Positions 20,935 to 27,548 of a stretch of DNA of 33,570 nucleotides are shown one piece after another. The notes under the pieces were generated by a model. That model saw only the letters and a program-made list of their open reading frames with translations, did no database searches and had not been told where the DNA came from. The stretch is from a virus, in the IMG/VR virus record IMGVR_UViG_3300025237_000013, positions 1 through 33,570 of that record. One strand, given 5' to 3'. The position numbers and the translations under genes were made by a program. Position 1 is the first letter of the stretch. The number at the start of each line of letters is the position of its first letter.

Positions 20935-20982
20935 GCTAACAATATTATAAATGGCGTTTTAATGCCTTTTATGATAAGTTAT
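20935..20982 (+). repeat. attC-like palindrome S8, end of the array
   Basis: Left GCTAACAATATTATAAATGGC, tip GTTTTAAT, right GCCTTTTATGATAAGTTAT. It contains GGCGTTTTAATGCC, related to the tips of S1 and S2. Confidence 0.65.
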
Positions 20983-21002
20983 AAAGCGTTTTAATGCTTT
21001 AT
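20981..21002. terminator. Perfect hairpin at the convergent end of lysis operon and cassette array
   Basis: ATAAAGC-GTTTTAAT-GCTTTAT, a 7-bp stem with the same 8-nt loop as S8. It overlaps the spanin stop codon. It may end minus-strand late transcripts, but no strong T run follows. Confidence 0.4.
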
Positions 21003-21436
21003 TTAAACCTTAATAATAACGCACAAATAACCGTTATAAGAATGCTGTAAATTAAAAGCCATAAAGGAGTTTTATATCTTATAATTTCTTCCGAAGATTC
21101 TTTTATTTTATTCTCGTACTTAATTCTATACTTATTTTCAAAGATGCTTTCATAAGCCTTTAAATCAATTTTAGCCTGTATAGAGCCATCAACAGATATA
21201 ATATCTATTTTACCCTGTGGCACACTAATAGATTGCTTAAAAGGTCTTAAATTACCTAAGCTATCACAAGGCTTTTCAACTGTTAAAGTATCTGTAAATC
21301 TTTCTGTAATAATTCTATCTTTTGTAACTATTAAAGTATCTACTTGTTTAATGTGTTCCTTTTTAATAGTTGTCTTTTTTGTAGCACAACTTAGCATTAA
21401 AAAAGTAAATAAAATAAATAAAATGTTTTTGTTCAT
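20999..21436 (-). CDS. Unimolecular spanin (u-spanin)
   Basis: 145 aa. N-terminal lipoprotein signal MNKNILFILFTFLMLSC with lipobox LMLSC (lipidated Cys17), a periplasmic region rich in charged residues and strands (KQVDTLIVTKDRIITERFTD, YRIKYENKIKESSEEIIRYK), and a C-terminal transmembrane helix WLLIYSILITVICALLL followed by RFK. An outer-membrane lipid anchor plus an inner-membrane helix in one chain is the definition of a u-spanin (T1 gp11 type), which fuses the two membranes at the end of lysis. It is the last gene of the lysis module, as is usual. Confidence 0.8.
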   Translation of the reverse strand: MNKNILFILFTFLMLSCATKKTTIKKEHIKQVDTLIVTKDRIITERFTDTLTVEKPCDSLGNLRPFKQSISVPQGKIDIISVDGSIQAKIDLKAYESIFENKYRIKYENKIKESSEEIIRYKTPLWLLIYSILITVICALLLRFK

Positions 21437-21534
21437 TGTATTAAATTAATGTGTATATTTGTATTCAAGTAATTAAATAATATTTTGTAAGTTTTTCTAT
21501 TAAGCATTCTATTTTATATAGGGTGTTTTTTAGT

Positions 21535-21948
21535 TTACACAATATATAAATTTACTTCTTTTAAGTCCTTTAAAATATTGTGAAATTTAACCATTGTTTT
21601 AGTAGAATTTAAAATATCTTTCCATCCATCGTTATCTATATCTGCAAAACTATCACCAAGAGATATACATCCATTACTCTCCCAGAAGTGATTAAAAGAA
21701 TGTAGTTTACACTCTGTTCTGTTTGGTACATCTTTTAACTCCCATAAGTGTTTTTTAAATCTATTAGAGTATTCTAATTTACATTTATAAACTCCTAAAG
21801 GCACACAGCTAATATCTGTTTTATTATCTATGTATGGTAGCTCTAAAGTTCTGCATTGAAATAAGGTTTTATCGTTATCATCTACAATATATAACTCTCC
21901 TAGTGTTTGTCTGTTTAAGTGTTGACGTCTATAAATTTGTAAATACAT
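21535..21948 (-). CDS. DUF5675-like lysis-module protein
   Basis: 137 aa. Pattern: YRRQHLNRQTLGELYIVDDN, then FQCRTLELPYIDN, SCVPLGVYKCKLEYS, HLWELKDVPNRTECKLHSFN and SNGCISLGDSF. The ordered R-TLELP, C-I/V-P-x-G-x-Y, VP-R and H...N..GCI..G elements match the DUF5675 family, common in Bacteroidetes phages next to holins. The His-x(n)-GCI arrangement recalls L,D-transpeptidase or peptidase active sites, so it may be the endolysin or a wall-modifying enzyme; no other endolysin is visible. No export signal, so a holin would be needed. Abuts the 110-aa gene. Confidence 0.75.
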   Translation of the reverse strand: MYLQIYRRQHLNRQTLGELYIVDDNDKTLFQCRTLELPYIDNKTDISCVPLGVYKCKLEYSNRFKKHLWELKDVPNRTECKLHSFNHFWESNGCISLGDSFADIDNDGWKDILNSTKTMVKFHNILKDLKEVNLYIV

Positions 21949-22281
21949 CTACTTCATAAGTGATTTAGCAAGAAATATAATAACGCCACCAATAAACCCA
22001 GCAGCTACACTTATTAAACCAGCTTTACCAACTCTAACTGCATCTACCTTGTCTTTCTTATCTAATCTATTTTTATTATCATTAGCTAACTGAACAATTC
22101 CTTTTGTATTTGTTTTACTATTATTTTCTAAATATCCTAAAACTTTATTATTAATATGATCTTGATCGTTCATAAAAGTAGAAACACTTGCAGCAAAATC
22201 TAAATGAGTTTTTGCCATGTTTTCTTGTCCTTCTTTTATAGAAAGCAATATATCTTTTTGAGTTACTTTCTTAACTGCCAT
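21949..22281 (-). CDS. Membrane-anchored coiled protein of the lysis module (holin or XhlA-like)
   Basis: 110 aa. Residues 1-80 are soluble and helical (VTQKDILLSIKEGQENMAKT, KKDKVDAVRV). The C-terminus has a single transmembrane segment (AGLISVAAGFIGGVIIFLAK) and SLMK. The cytoplasmic helix plus C-terminal anchor resembles XhlA-type holin accessory proteins. It sits directly before the DUF5675-like gene and overlaps the 61-aa gene by 11 nt. Role in membrane permeabilisation is likely but not proven. Confidence 0.6.
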   Translation of the reverse strand: MAVKKVTQKDILLSIKEGQENMAKTHLDFAASVSTFMNDQDHINNKVLGYLENNSKTNTKGIVQLANDNKNRLDKKDKVDAVRVGKAGLISVAAGFIGGVIIFLAKSLMK

Positions 22282-22456
22282 TAGATTTCTTTTTAGTCAT
22301 TATATCCTCTGCTGTGTTTCCAATAATTCCAAATCCGAACAATCCACTTGTATAAATTGCAAAACCTGTGTCGCTCGTAATTGCCCAAGTTGTTAAAGCA
22401 ACTAATGTACCAATTACCGCTAACCAAAATTTACTGCTTTTATATAATCTTTTCAT
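22271..22456 (-). CDS. Putative holin (61 aa, two membrane segments)
   Basis: 61 aa from the ATG at 22456 (MKRLYKSSKFWLAVIGTLVA), chosen because the stop of the preceding gene ends at 22459; a longer frame from 22552 would overlap that gene heavily. Two hydrophobic segments (WLAVIGTLVALTTWAI and YTSGLFGFGIIGNTA) with a short Asp-containing link and a Lys-rich tail. Size and topology suit a holin. Confidence 0.65.
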   Translation of the reverse strand: MKRLYKSSKFWLAVIGTLVALTTWAITSDTGFAIYTSGLFGFGIIGNTAEDIMTKKKSNGS

Positions 22457-22458
22457 AT

Positions 22459-22710
22459 TTAAAATCTTAAAATGTAATATATAAATATTGGCATTATACC
22501 AAAAATAAAATCCATTAAACTTGCATTGCCTTTTTCTAAAAGTCCATCCCATACAACCTCTTTTATAATTGCTATTAATATAAGCAATAGACTTGCATCA
22601 AATACAGTTAAGAAATTAGATAGTATAACAAACAATATAGAACTCCAAAAGAAATGCAATAGCTTATCATTTGGAATTAAATTATTTAAAAATAAAAATA
22701 TTTGTTTCAT
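22459..22710 (-). CDS. Polytopic membrane protein of the lysis module (83 aa)
   Basis: 83 aa. NNLIPNDKLLHFFWSSILFV with 'P.DK..HF' before the first membrane helix, then LLLILIAIIKEVVWDGLLEK, GNASLMDFIFGIMPIFIYYI. Three probable membrane segments. The 'DKxxHF...E..D...G.....D' arrangement is common in small Bacteroidetes phage membrane proteins encoded beside holins. It may be a second holin or an antiholin. It starts 5 nt after the adhesin gene's stop. Confidence 0.65.
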   Translation of the reverse strand: MKQIFLFLNNLIPNDKLLHFFWSSILFVILSNFLTVFDASLLLILIAIIKEVVWDGLLEKGNASLMDFIFGIMPIFIYYILRF

Positions 22711-22714
22711 ATTA

Positions 22715-23857
22715 TTATGTTGTTAAAGTTGCTAATTCTGTATCTGTTAAAATAGTGTTATAATATTGCAAAGATTTACATCTACCATTAAAATACCCAC
22801 CCCCAAAACCTTGATCAAATGCTAAAACATCTAAACCTATTGGTGTATCTACACCTGTTCCTGTTGCTACTTCAACGCCATTTATCCAAAAAGCGTAATC
22901 TCCTGATTTATATTTTAAAGCTATTTTATTAAAATTTAAAACATTTACTGTATTAATTCCAAAACTAAATGAATTAACACCTCCAGAAAAACAAAATACA
23001 TAAATATAATTTGAAGCAGAAGTATAAAACAAAATTCTATTATTGTAATCTAATCCACTAGATATAGAAACAGGACTATCATCCGAATTGACATTTAATG
23101 CTTGTATTTCTGCAAATAAAACTCCTTCTGTATCATTTAAAATACTAGAGATTCCCGATTTACTAACTTTGTCTAAAGCTCTGGTTACAGCTGTTGTTGT
23201 TGTTGTTATTAAAGTACTTGCAAAACCACCTGCTTCTAATTGCCCTCCCCATAAATAAACATACTCACCTGCTGATGATGATGGGAAAGATATATCAACA
23301 AATCCATCTGCGGATGGTGTTACAGATATTTCTATTCTTTGCCATTCGTCTGTTAATGTAAAATTAACCTCTCCTTCATCTTTTATGTCTAAAGACATGG
23401 ATGTAATATTTCCTTCTTTAGCGTAAACAGAATAAGTATAGAAAAGACCTGATGGAATTATTGTCAAGCTAGAAGTTCTTAAAATTAAATCATTTGAACC
23501 TCTTGTAATTTTATTACCTGTTAATGTACCATCTGGAGCTGTTATACTATTGATGGTTACTGTTGAACCAGCTACTTTAGACCAAAAACCATTGTTGAAA
23601 TTAGAAGACGCTGTTTGCTCATTTTCTCTTGATAATTCTAATAATAAACTAGGGCATGTTGCAGTATTATCGTAATCTAAACGAGGTACATTATCAGCCA
23701 CTTCTGAAACCAAACCATTAGAGTTTATCTCGTTAGCAACAGTCCCACGCACTACTGTAAAATCAGCACTTGCATCTAAAGGCTTTTGGCTGTATAATTT
23801 ACTCGCTTTTCTCCCACTTGGGAACATTACGATATTCGCATCGTTGTAGTCGCTCAT
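22715..23857 (-). CDS. LamG/concanavalin-like receptor-binding or adhesin protein
   Basis: 380 aa. N-terminus MSDYNDANIVMFPSGRKASK LYSQKP followed by DFTVVRGTVANEINSNGLVS and NVPRLDYDNTATCPSLLLEL, an arrangement frequent in phage fibre or head-surface proteins of Bacteroidetes. Middle (about 85-210): a carbohydrate-binding-module-like beta sandwich (FNNGFWSKVAGSTVTIN ... EYVYLWGGQLEAGGFASTLI). C-terminal (about 225-380): a LamG-like domain (GVLFAEIQALNVNSDDSPVS, FNKIALKYKSGDYAFWINGV, RCKSLQYYNTILTDTELATL). It probably binds glycans at the host surface. Placed between the connector and lysis genes. Confidence 0.75.
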   Translation of the reverse strand: MSDYNDANIVMFPSGRKASKLYSQKPLDASADFTVVRGTVANEINSNGLVSEVADNVPRLDYDNTATCPSLLLELSRENEQTASSNFNNGFWSKVAGSTVTINSITAPDGTLTGNKITRGSNDLILRTSSLTIIPSGLFYTYSVYAKEGNITSMSLDIKDEGEVNFTLTDEWQRIEISVTPSADGFVDISFPSSSAGEYVYLWGGQLEAGGFASTLITTTTTAVTRALDKVSKSGISSILNDTEGVLFAEIQALNVNSDDSPVSISSGLDYNNRILFYTSASNYIYVFCFSGGVNSFSFGINTVNVLNFNKIALKYKSGDYAFWINGVEVATGTGVDTPIGLDVLAFDQGFGGGYFNGRCKSLQYYNTILTDTELATLTT

Positions 23858-23921
23858 TCTCTTTATTTTTTAAATATTCGTTTAACTTGCTAAGGTTTAC
23901 TTCTTTTATTTTGTATCTCAT
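23799..23921 (-). CDS. Possible 40-aa basic protein overlapping the adhesin start
   Basis: ATG at 23921, 1 nt after the connector stop; MRYKIKEVNLSKLNEYLKNK and RCEYRNVPKWEKSE, basic and helical. It overlaps the adhesin coding start by 59 nt in another frame, a large overlap, so it could be spurious. The tight junction with the upstream stop is the only support. Confidence 0.35.
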   Translation of the reverse strand: MRYKIKEVNLSKLNEYLKNKENERLQRCEYRNVPKWEKSE

Positions 23922-23922
23922 A

Positions 23923-24423
23923 TTAAAGCACCCAGTTAGTAGGGTTTATATCTTTATTTGGATCAATCTCATCACCTTCGTTTGTGCTATACTCTGGGAA
24001 GTCATTATCATTTTCGCATAAATGATTTACCAACAACTTACCAAAATATTCGCTATGTATTCTATGCTGCTCACTCAAAGCATCCACTTCTGATTGCTCT
24101 GCTATTTGTTCACTACTTCCAGAGTGTTTAAATACTCCTCCGTTTCCTAAAGTAAATCCAGCAAATGGTAAAAACATACTCATAGTGCTATGTGTTAAAA
24201 ATGGCTGTATGTAGTCTGTATTTAATGCTAAGTAAACACCAGCTAAAGAACCAGCAACAATATCAGCTGCCATCTTATCGTATAAGTCTTGCCCTAAATA
24301 ACCTCTCACGTCTTTTAACTGCGATAGATATATAAATTGTGTTAACTTATCTCTATCTAAATTACCATCTAAAAAAGTACTTTTAATTATATCTTCTGGT
24401 TTTATAAATAATGCTTTTGCCAT
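23923..24423 (-). CDS. Head-tail connector-like protein (DUF6712-like)
   Basis: 166 aa. MAKALFIKPEDIIKSTFLDG NLDRDKLTQFIYLSQLKDVR GYLGQDLYDK is the N-terminal pattern of DUF6712 proteins ('I...TI..GNID.DK....I...QD..I...LG..LY..L'). The remainder is helical with a STMSMFLPFAGFTLGNGGVF segment. These proteins are encoded beside the portal in Bacteroidetes phages and are regarded as head-tail adaptors. The 3-nt gap to the portal gene supports that. Confidence 0.75.
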   Translation of the reverse strand: MAKALFIKPEDIIKSTFLDGNLDRDKLTQFIYLSQLKDVRGYLGQDLYDKMAADIVAGSLAGVYLALNTDYIQPFLTHSTMSMFLPFAGFTLGNGGVFKHSGSSEQIAEQSEVDALSEQHRIHSEYFGKLLVNHLCENDNDFPEYSTNEGDEIDPNKDINPTNWVL

Positions 24424-24426
24424 ATC

Positions 24427-26208
24427 TTAATTTTTATAGTTTGGGTGGTGTCCATTGTTCGGCATATCTTTAGGTGCTTTTTCTGCATCTGTATATTCTT
24501 TTCCTTTAGGTGTGTAACTTTTAGGAATACTATCTACTTCTTTACCTTTAGATATTTGCTTTTCTGTTTTAGATTTTAGTCTATAAAGATTCTCATTAAA
24601 GAAATGCCCACAATTTACTCCACCTTTGTATCTGAATAAACTATAATTCTGTCCTTTATGTCCAAATGATTTATTAACACCACTAAAACTAGCTTTATCT
24701 ATATCCTCTTTTCTATAAACAACACCTCTACCTGTTTTAGCCATCATATTAGTACAGAAACTTCTTGATTTTCCACTACTGTATTTTTGTGCATATTCGT
24801 AACGTACTTTATAAAAAGATTTATCTAAAAAACTTTCTTTAGTTGGTGCTGATTTTACAACGTCAGCTAAATTTTCTGATTTTAATTCTTTTATAAGTCT
24901 GTTAGCCCAATGATCTACATTTTCTGCATATTCGTTGTATTCTCTTTTTTCTACTAACTCCCAATCATCAGACATTACATCTTCATTTAATCCAACCTCA
25001 ATCTCATTAAATTGGTCATCTGTTAAATCTACTTCTGAACTTAAACTCAATTCTGCATCTACTCCTGTTTCTTCTTCTATTGCTTCTTCATCTACAACAC
25101 CATCAACATCTATAAATTCTAATGGTTTTAAAGTTTTGAAATATAGTTTTAAGCTAATGTCATTAAAAGCTAAAATTTTATCTAATCCTCTAATAATTTG
25201 GTTTTGAAAAGGTTTTATAATTTGATTATTAAATAATGCAAAAGCATTCTGTAACTCCTCTGCGTTGTTTCCTAAGCCACTATTATCTTTAACACCTATT
25301 AATATAGGATTTGTAACCTTATGTGCTCTTAGTAACTTGTCTGTTGCTTCATCGCTAAGAAATTGGTATTGTTGAGAAGCATCATTAAGTTGTAGGTTCT
25401 CAATAGTTGCAGCACTATCTTTATTTTTATTAAAAGCTACTATAATTTTACTTCTACTTTTAGCTCCACCCCATTTTTTTACAATGTCAGCTTCAATTTG
25501 GTTTTGTGTCTTTTTATCTGGCACTCCATTATTAAAGTTTAAGAATGTAGATGCAGTCATACCATTTTGTAAATTATTGATATGAAAAGAACTCATTTCA
25601 TCTTCCATTTCAGCATATACAACTCCAGATTGATAATCACAAGGTGAAAAGTAAAAAGAACCAGCAGCATAAGGCTGAATGTATAGTATTTCACTTTCTT
25701 TACTAGACATTCCAAAAGCTGGTATTCTTGTAGGTACTATTTTATCGTTTTCAAAGTCAATAGAGTGATAATATGCTTCTATTTCACCGTCTTCATTTGC
25801 TTTTTCTGGTGCTAAATAATTTACAGGTATGTGAAAAACCTCTACAATCTTATCATGTTTCTTATTATATATAACTTGTAAGGCAAATTTACCTAGTTTT
25901 TTGTAATCTTTTACAATATTTTCTATCTCAATTTCCTTAAATAAGCTAATCATTTGAGCGTATTGCTCTGGTTTCTTAGCAGAATCTAAAGCAGATAAGC
26001 CTTTTCCATATATTAAATTAGAAATACCATCTATAATACTCGCATTTGTAGGACTTTCGTTGTATGCTTCTATTAAATACTTGAAATAACTGTTATTTTC
26101 ACCCCATGTTACCCATTGTTTATTGATAGATTCCTCCACAATAGGTTTAATATAGCTAGAAAGCTCAATTACAGATATGTTATTTTCTTTTTTTATCGGT
26201 TGTTTCAT
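24427..26208 (-). CDS. Portal protein with C-terminal Cys/His-containing extension
   Basis: 593 aa. Residues about 1-370 follow phage portal proteins: SSYIKPIVEESINKQWVTWG, NNSYFKYLIEAYNESPTNAS, GKGL, VFHIPVNYLAPEK, and the stem/crown region GNNAEELQNAFALFNNQIIK. After an acidic linker (about 372-405) an additional domain of about 140 aa follows (VRYEYAQKYSSGKSRSFCTN, MMAKTGRGVVYRKEDIDKAS, then RYKGGVNCGHFFNENLYRLK). This extension is known at the end of several Bacteroidetes phage portals; its C, H and Y residues could bind metal. The portal forms the DNA entry ring contacted by terminase. Two bases separate it from the gene upstream. Confidence 0.82.
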   Translation of the reverse strand: MKQPIKKENNISVIELSSYIKPIVEESINKQWVTWGENNSYFKYLIEAYNESPTNASIIDGISNLIYGKGLSALDSAKKPEQYAQMISLFKEIEIENIVKDYKKLGKFALQVIYNKKHDKIVEVFHIPVNYLAPEKANEDGEIEAYYHSIDFENDKIVPTRIPAFGMSSKESEILYIQPYAAGSFYFSPCDYQSGVVYAEMEDEMSSFHINNLQNGMTASTFLNFNNGVPDKKTQNQIEADIVKKWGGAKSRSKIIVAFNKNKDSAATIENLQLNDASQQYQFLSDEATDKLLRAHKVTNPILIGVKDNSGLGNNAEELQNAFALFNNQIIKPFQNQIIRGLDKILAFNDISLKLYFKTLKPLEFIDVDGVVDEEAIEEETGVDAELSLSSEVDLTDDQFNEIEVGLNEDVMSDDWELVEKREYNEYAENVDHWANRLIKELKSENLADVVKSAPTKESFLDKSFYKVRYEYAQKYSSGKSRSFCTNMMAKTGRGVVYRKEDIDKASFSGVNKSFGHKGQNYSLFRYKGGVNCGHFFNENLYRLKSKTEKQISKGKEVDSIPKSYTPKGKEYTDAEKAPKDMPNNGHHPNYKN

Positions 26209-26209
26209 A

Positions 26210-26548
26210 TTATGGTGTTACAAATTCGTTATCTCTTGCAGCAGTTTCTACAAAATCGTTGTTATTAATCACATATTTCTCGTAATCTACTTGGTCAGTA
26301 CAAAATATAGAACCTCTATACATCAAAACAGTACCGTTTAATACTTCATAGTTGTAATAAGTACCCTCTATTAATGTAAATGCTTGTGCTATTGTAGCCT
26401 GTTCATTAGTATAAGCAGCGGTTACGGTATAACTAACTGTTATATTTGTGTCTTCGCTAGTAACCTTTAAATTCAAAGAAGAAAGTACTGTACTTCTAGG
26501 TATAAAAATAAGGTTTTGAGCAGTAGTTACAGTTGTTAGTATGTTCAT
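26210..26548 (-). CDS. Small virion protein, first gene of the portal-lysis unit (112 aa)
   Basis: 112 aa, beta-rich: NLIFIPRSTVLSSLNLKVTS, NITVSYTVTAAYTN, EGTYYNYEVLNGTVLMYRGS IFCTDQVDY. The 'IPR......L.L' start and 'Y..EV......YRG.IFCT.Q' block recur in small proteins next to portal genes in flavobacterial phages. Likely a minor head or neck protein. Its ATG abuts the late element GTCTTATTAAT, so the mRNA is probably leaderless. Confidence 0.6.
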   Translation of the reverse strand: MNILTTVTTAQNLIFIPRSTVLSSLNLKVTSEDTNITVSYTVTAAYTNEQATIAQAFTLIEGTYYNYEVLNGTVLMYRGSIFCTDQVDYEKYVINNNDFVETAARDNEFVTP

Positions 26549-26581
26549 ATTAATAAGACTAAATTTTAAGTATTTGTTTTA
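26549..26581 (-). promoter_or_regulatory. Late ECF-like promoter P26548 (portal to lysis)
   Basis: Minus strand TAAAAC (26581-26576, variant of TATAAC), 16 nt, GTCTTATTAAT (26559-26549), then ATG. The -35 element overlaps the -33 element of the divergent plus-strand promoter at 26573. Confidence 0.65.
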
Positions 26582-26604
26582 TTTAATAAATTGTTGTATC
26601 TTTG
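26573..26604 (+). promoter_or_regulatory. Host-type promoter of moron 1
   Basis: TTTG (26573-26576), 20 nt, TATCTTTG (26597-26604), 23 nt before the ATG at 26628. Confidence 0.75.
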
Positions 26605-26627
26605 TGGTAAATAAATATTAATAAATA

Positions 26628-26852
26628 ATGATAGACTTAACAAACCATATAGAAATTAGTGAATCTTTTAAAACAAAAACTGTTATTTGCTGTATTGTGA
26701 GGTTAGATAAAGAAACAATGTTAAACGCTTTAAAAAGTAAAAGTATATATCTAAGAGGCGAATACTTTAAAATTCCCGAAACAAAACTATTACACTTGTT
26801 GCTAAATAATAAGTTTGGAGAAACATACTTAGAACTTGAAAAAATAGAATAA
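26628..26852 (+). CDS. Moron-like unknown protein (74 aa)
   Basis: 74 aa, MIDLTNHIEISESFKTKTVI CCIVRLDKETMLNALKSK..., alternating strand and helix, ending LLLNNKFGETYLELEKIE. No family recognised. It is transcribed against the late operon from its own host-type promoter and is closed by a hairpin terminator at 26868-26895, the classical layout of a moron. As the promoter is host-type, it could be expressed early or in isolation from late genes, for example to alter host physiology or exclude other phages. Confidence 0.75.
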   Translation: MIDLTNHIEISESFKTKTVICCIVRLDKETMLNALKSKSIYLRGEYFKIPETKLLHLLLNNKFGETYLELEKIE

Positions 26853-26867
26853 TAAACATAAATAAAA

Positions 26868-26895
26868 AAAGAGCGTACTGTAAAGCACGCTCTTT
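26868..26895. terminator. Bidirectional terminator between moron 1 and tail tube gene
   Basis: Perfect 9-bp stem AAAGAGCGT / ACGCTCTTT with a 10-nt loop, A run before and T-rich after. It serves both the plus-strand moron and the minus-strand capsid/tail tube transcripts. Confidence 0.8.
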
Positions 26896-26923
26896 CTCAA
26901 TGAAAAATCCAAAACACTATTTC

Positions 26924-27472
26924 TTATGGTGTGATTTGAGATGAACTAATAGTTGATCCACTTGTTAAAGCATCAGTCAAACTAGTAGTTATATAGTTAG
27001 CCCATATTTTCTCTTGCCCAGATATCACTAAAGTATATCCGTTAAAATCTCCTAAAGCACCACCTACATTTGCATTACCATCTAAAATCTCACAACCGTA
27101 CTCTAACCCTGCAATCATAAAATCACCAGCGTTAGTTTCAACAACAACGTGAGGTCTACCATAGATTAATAATTTTAATTCTTTGTTAGTTAAAACATCT
27201 GTTTTATTAAGTGTTACATTTAATGTTTGTTCTGCAAAAGTAGTTCCGTTCTCTCTTGAAGATGTCATCTTTTGTTCAAAGGTAGATACACCTTTTAAAT
27301 CATATTTGAACCAAGTAGCAGTATCACTAGCAAAAGTAGTAATCTCGTCTGTTTTAGTTCCGTCATAGGTAATCGCACCAAGAGAGCCATGATCTGCAAA
27401 GTAAATAGCTTTTAAACCAGATACTGCATCCTTACATCCTATTGCTCTACCAATTGTTAAATCACAAGCCAT
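26924..27472 (-). CDS. Major tail (tube) protein
   Basis: 182 aa, MACDLTIGRAIGCKDAVSGL KAIYFADHG, then TWFKYDLKGVSTFEQKMTSS RENGTTFAEQTLNVTLNK, ELKLLIYGRPHVVVETNAGD. The order 'GR...CKD..GG.KA.YF....' , 'SFEQ...SSRENGT.F.EQ.L..TL.K' and 'YGRPH.VVE' is typical of tail tube proteins in Bacteroidetes siphoviruses. It would polymerise around the tape measure. It follows the capsid gene across a terminator-like hairpin, which may set its level relative to capsid. Confidence 0.75.
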   Translation of the reverse strand: MACDLTIGRAIGCKDAVSGLKAIYFADHGSLGAITYDGTKTDEITTFASDTATWFKYDLKGVSTFEQKMTSSRENGTTFAEQTLNVTLNKTDVLTNKELKLLIYGRPHVVVETNAGDFMIAGLEYGCEILDGNANVGGALGDFNGYTLVISGQEKIWANYITTSLTDALTSGSTISSSQITP

Positions 27473-27492
27473 ATTATTATATTTTTTTTATA

Positions 27493-27528
27493 AAAAAAAG
27501 GTAAGTGAATAAACACCCACCTTTTTTT
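27493..27528. terminator. Hairpin between capsid and tail tube genes
   Basis: AAAAAAAGGT...GTG / CAC...ACCTTTTTTT with a 2-nt internal bulge and a 6-nt loop, flanked by A and T runs. No recognised promoter follows, so the tail tube gene depends on read-through; this may be a partial terminator. Confidence 0.65.
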
Positions 27529-27548
27529 GTTATTAATTTGTTTTATTA

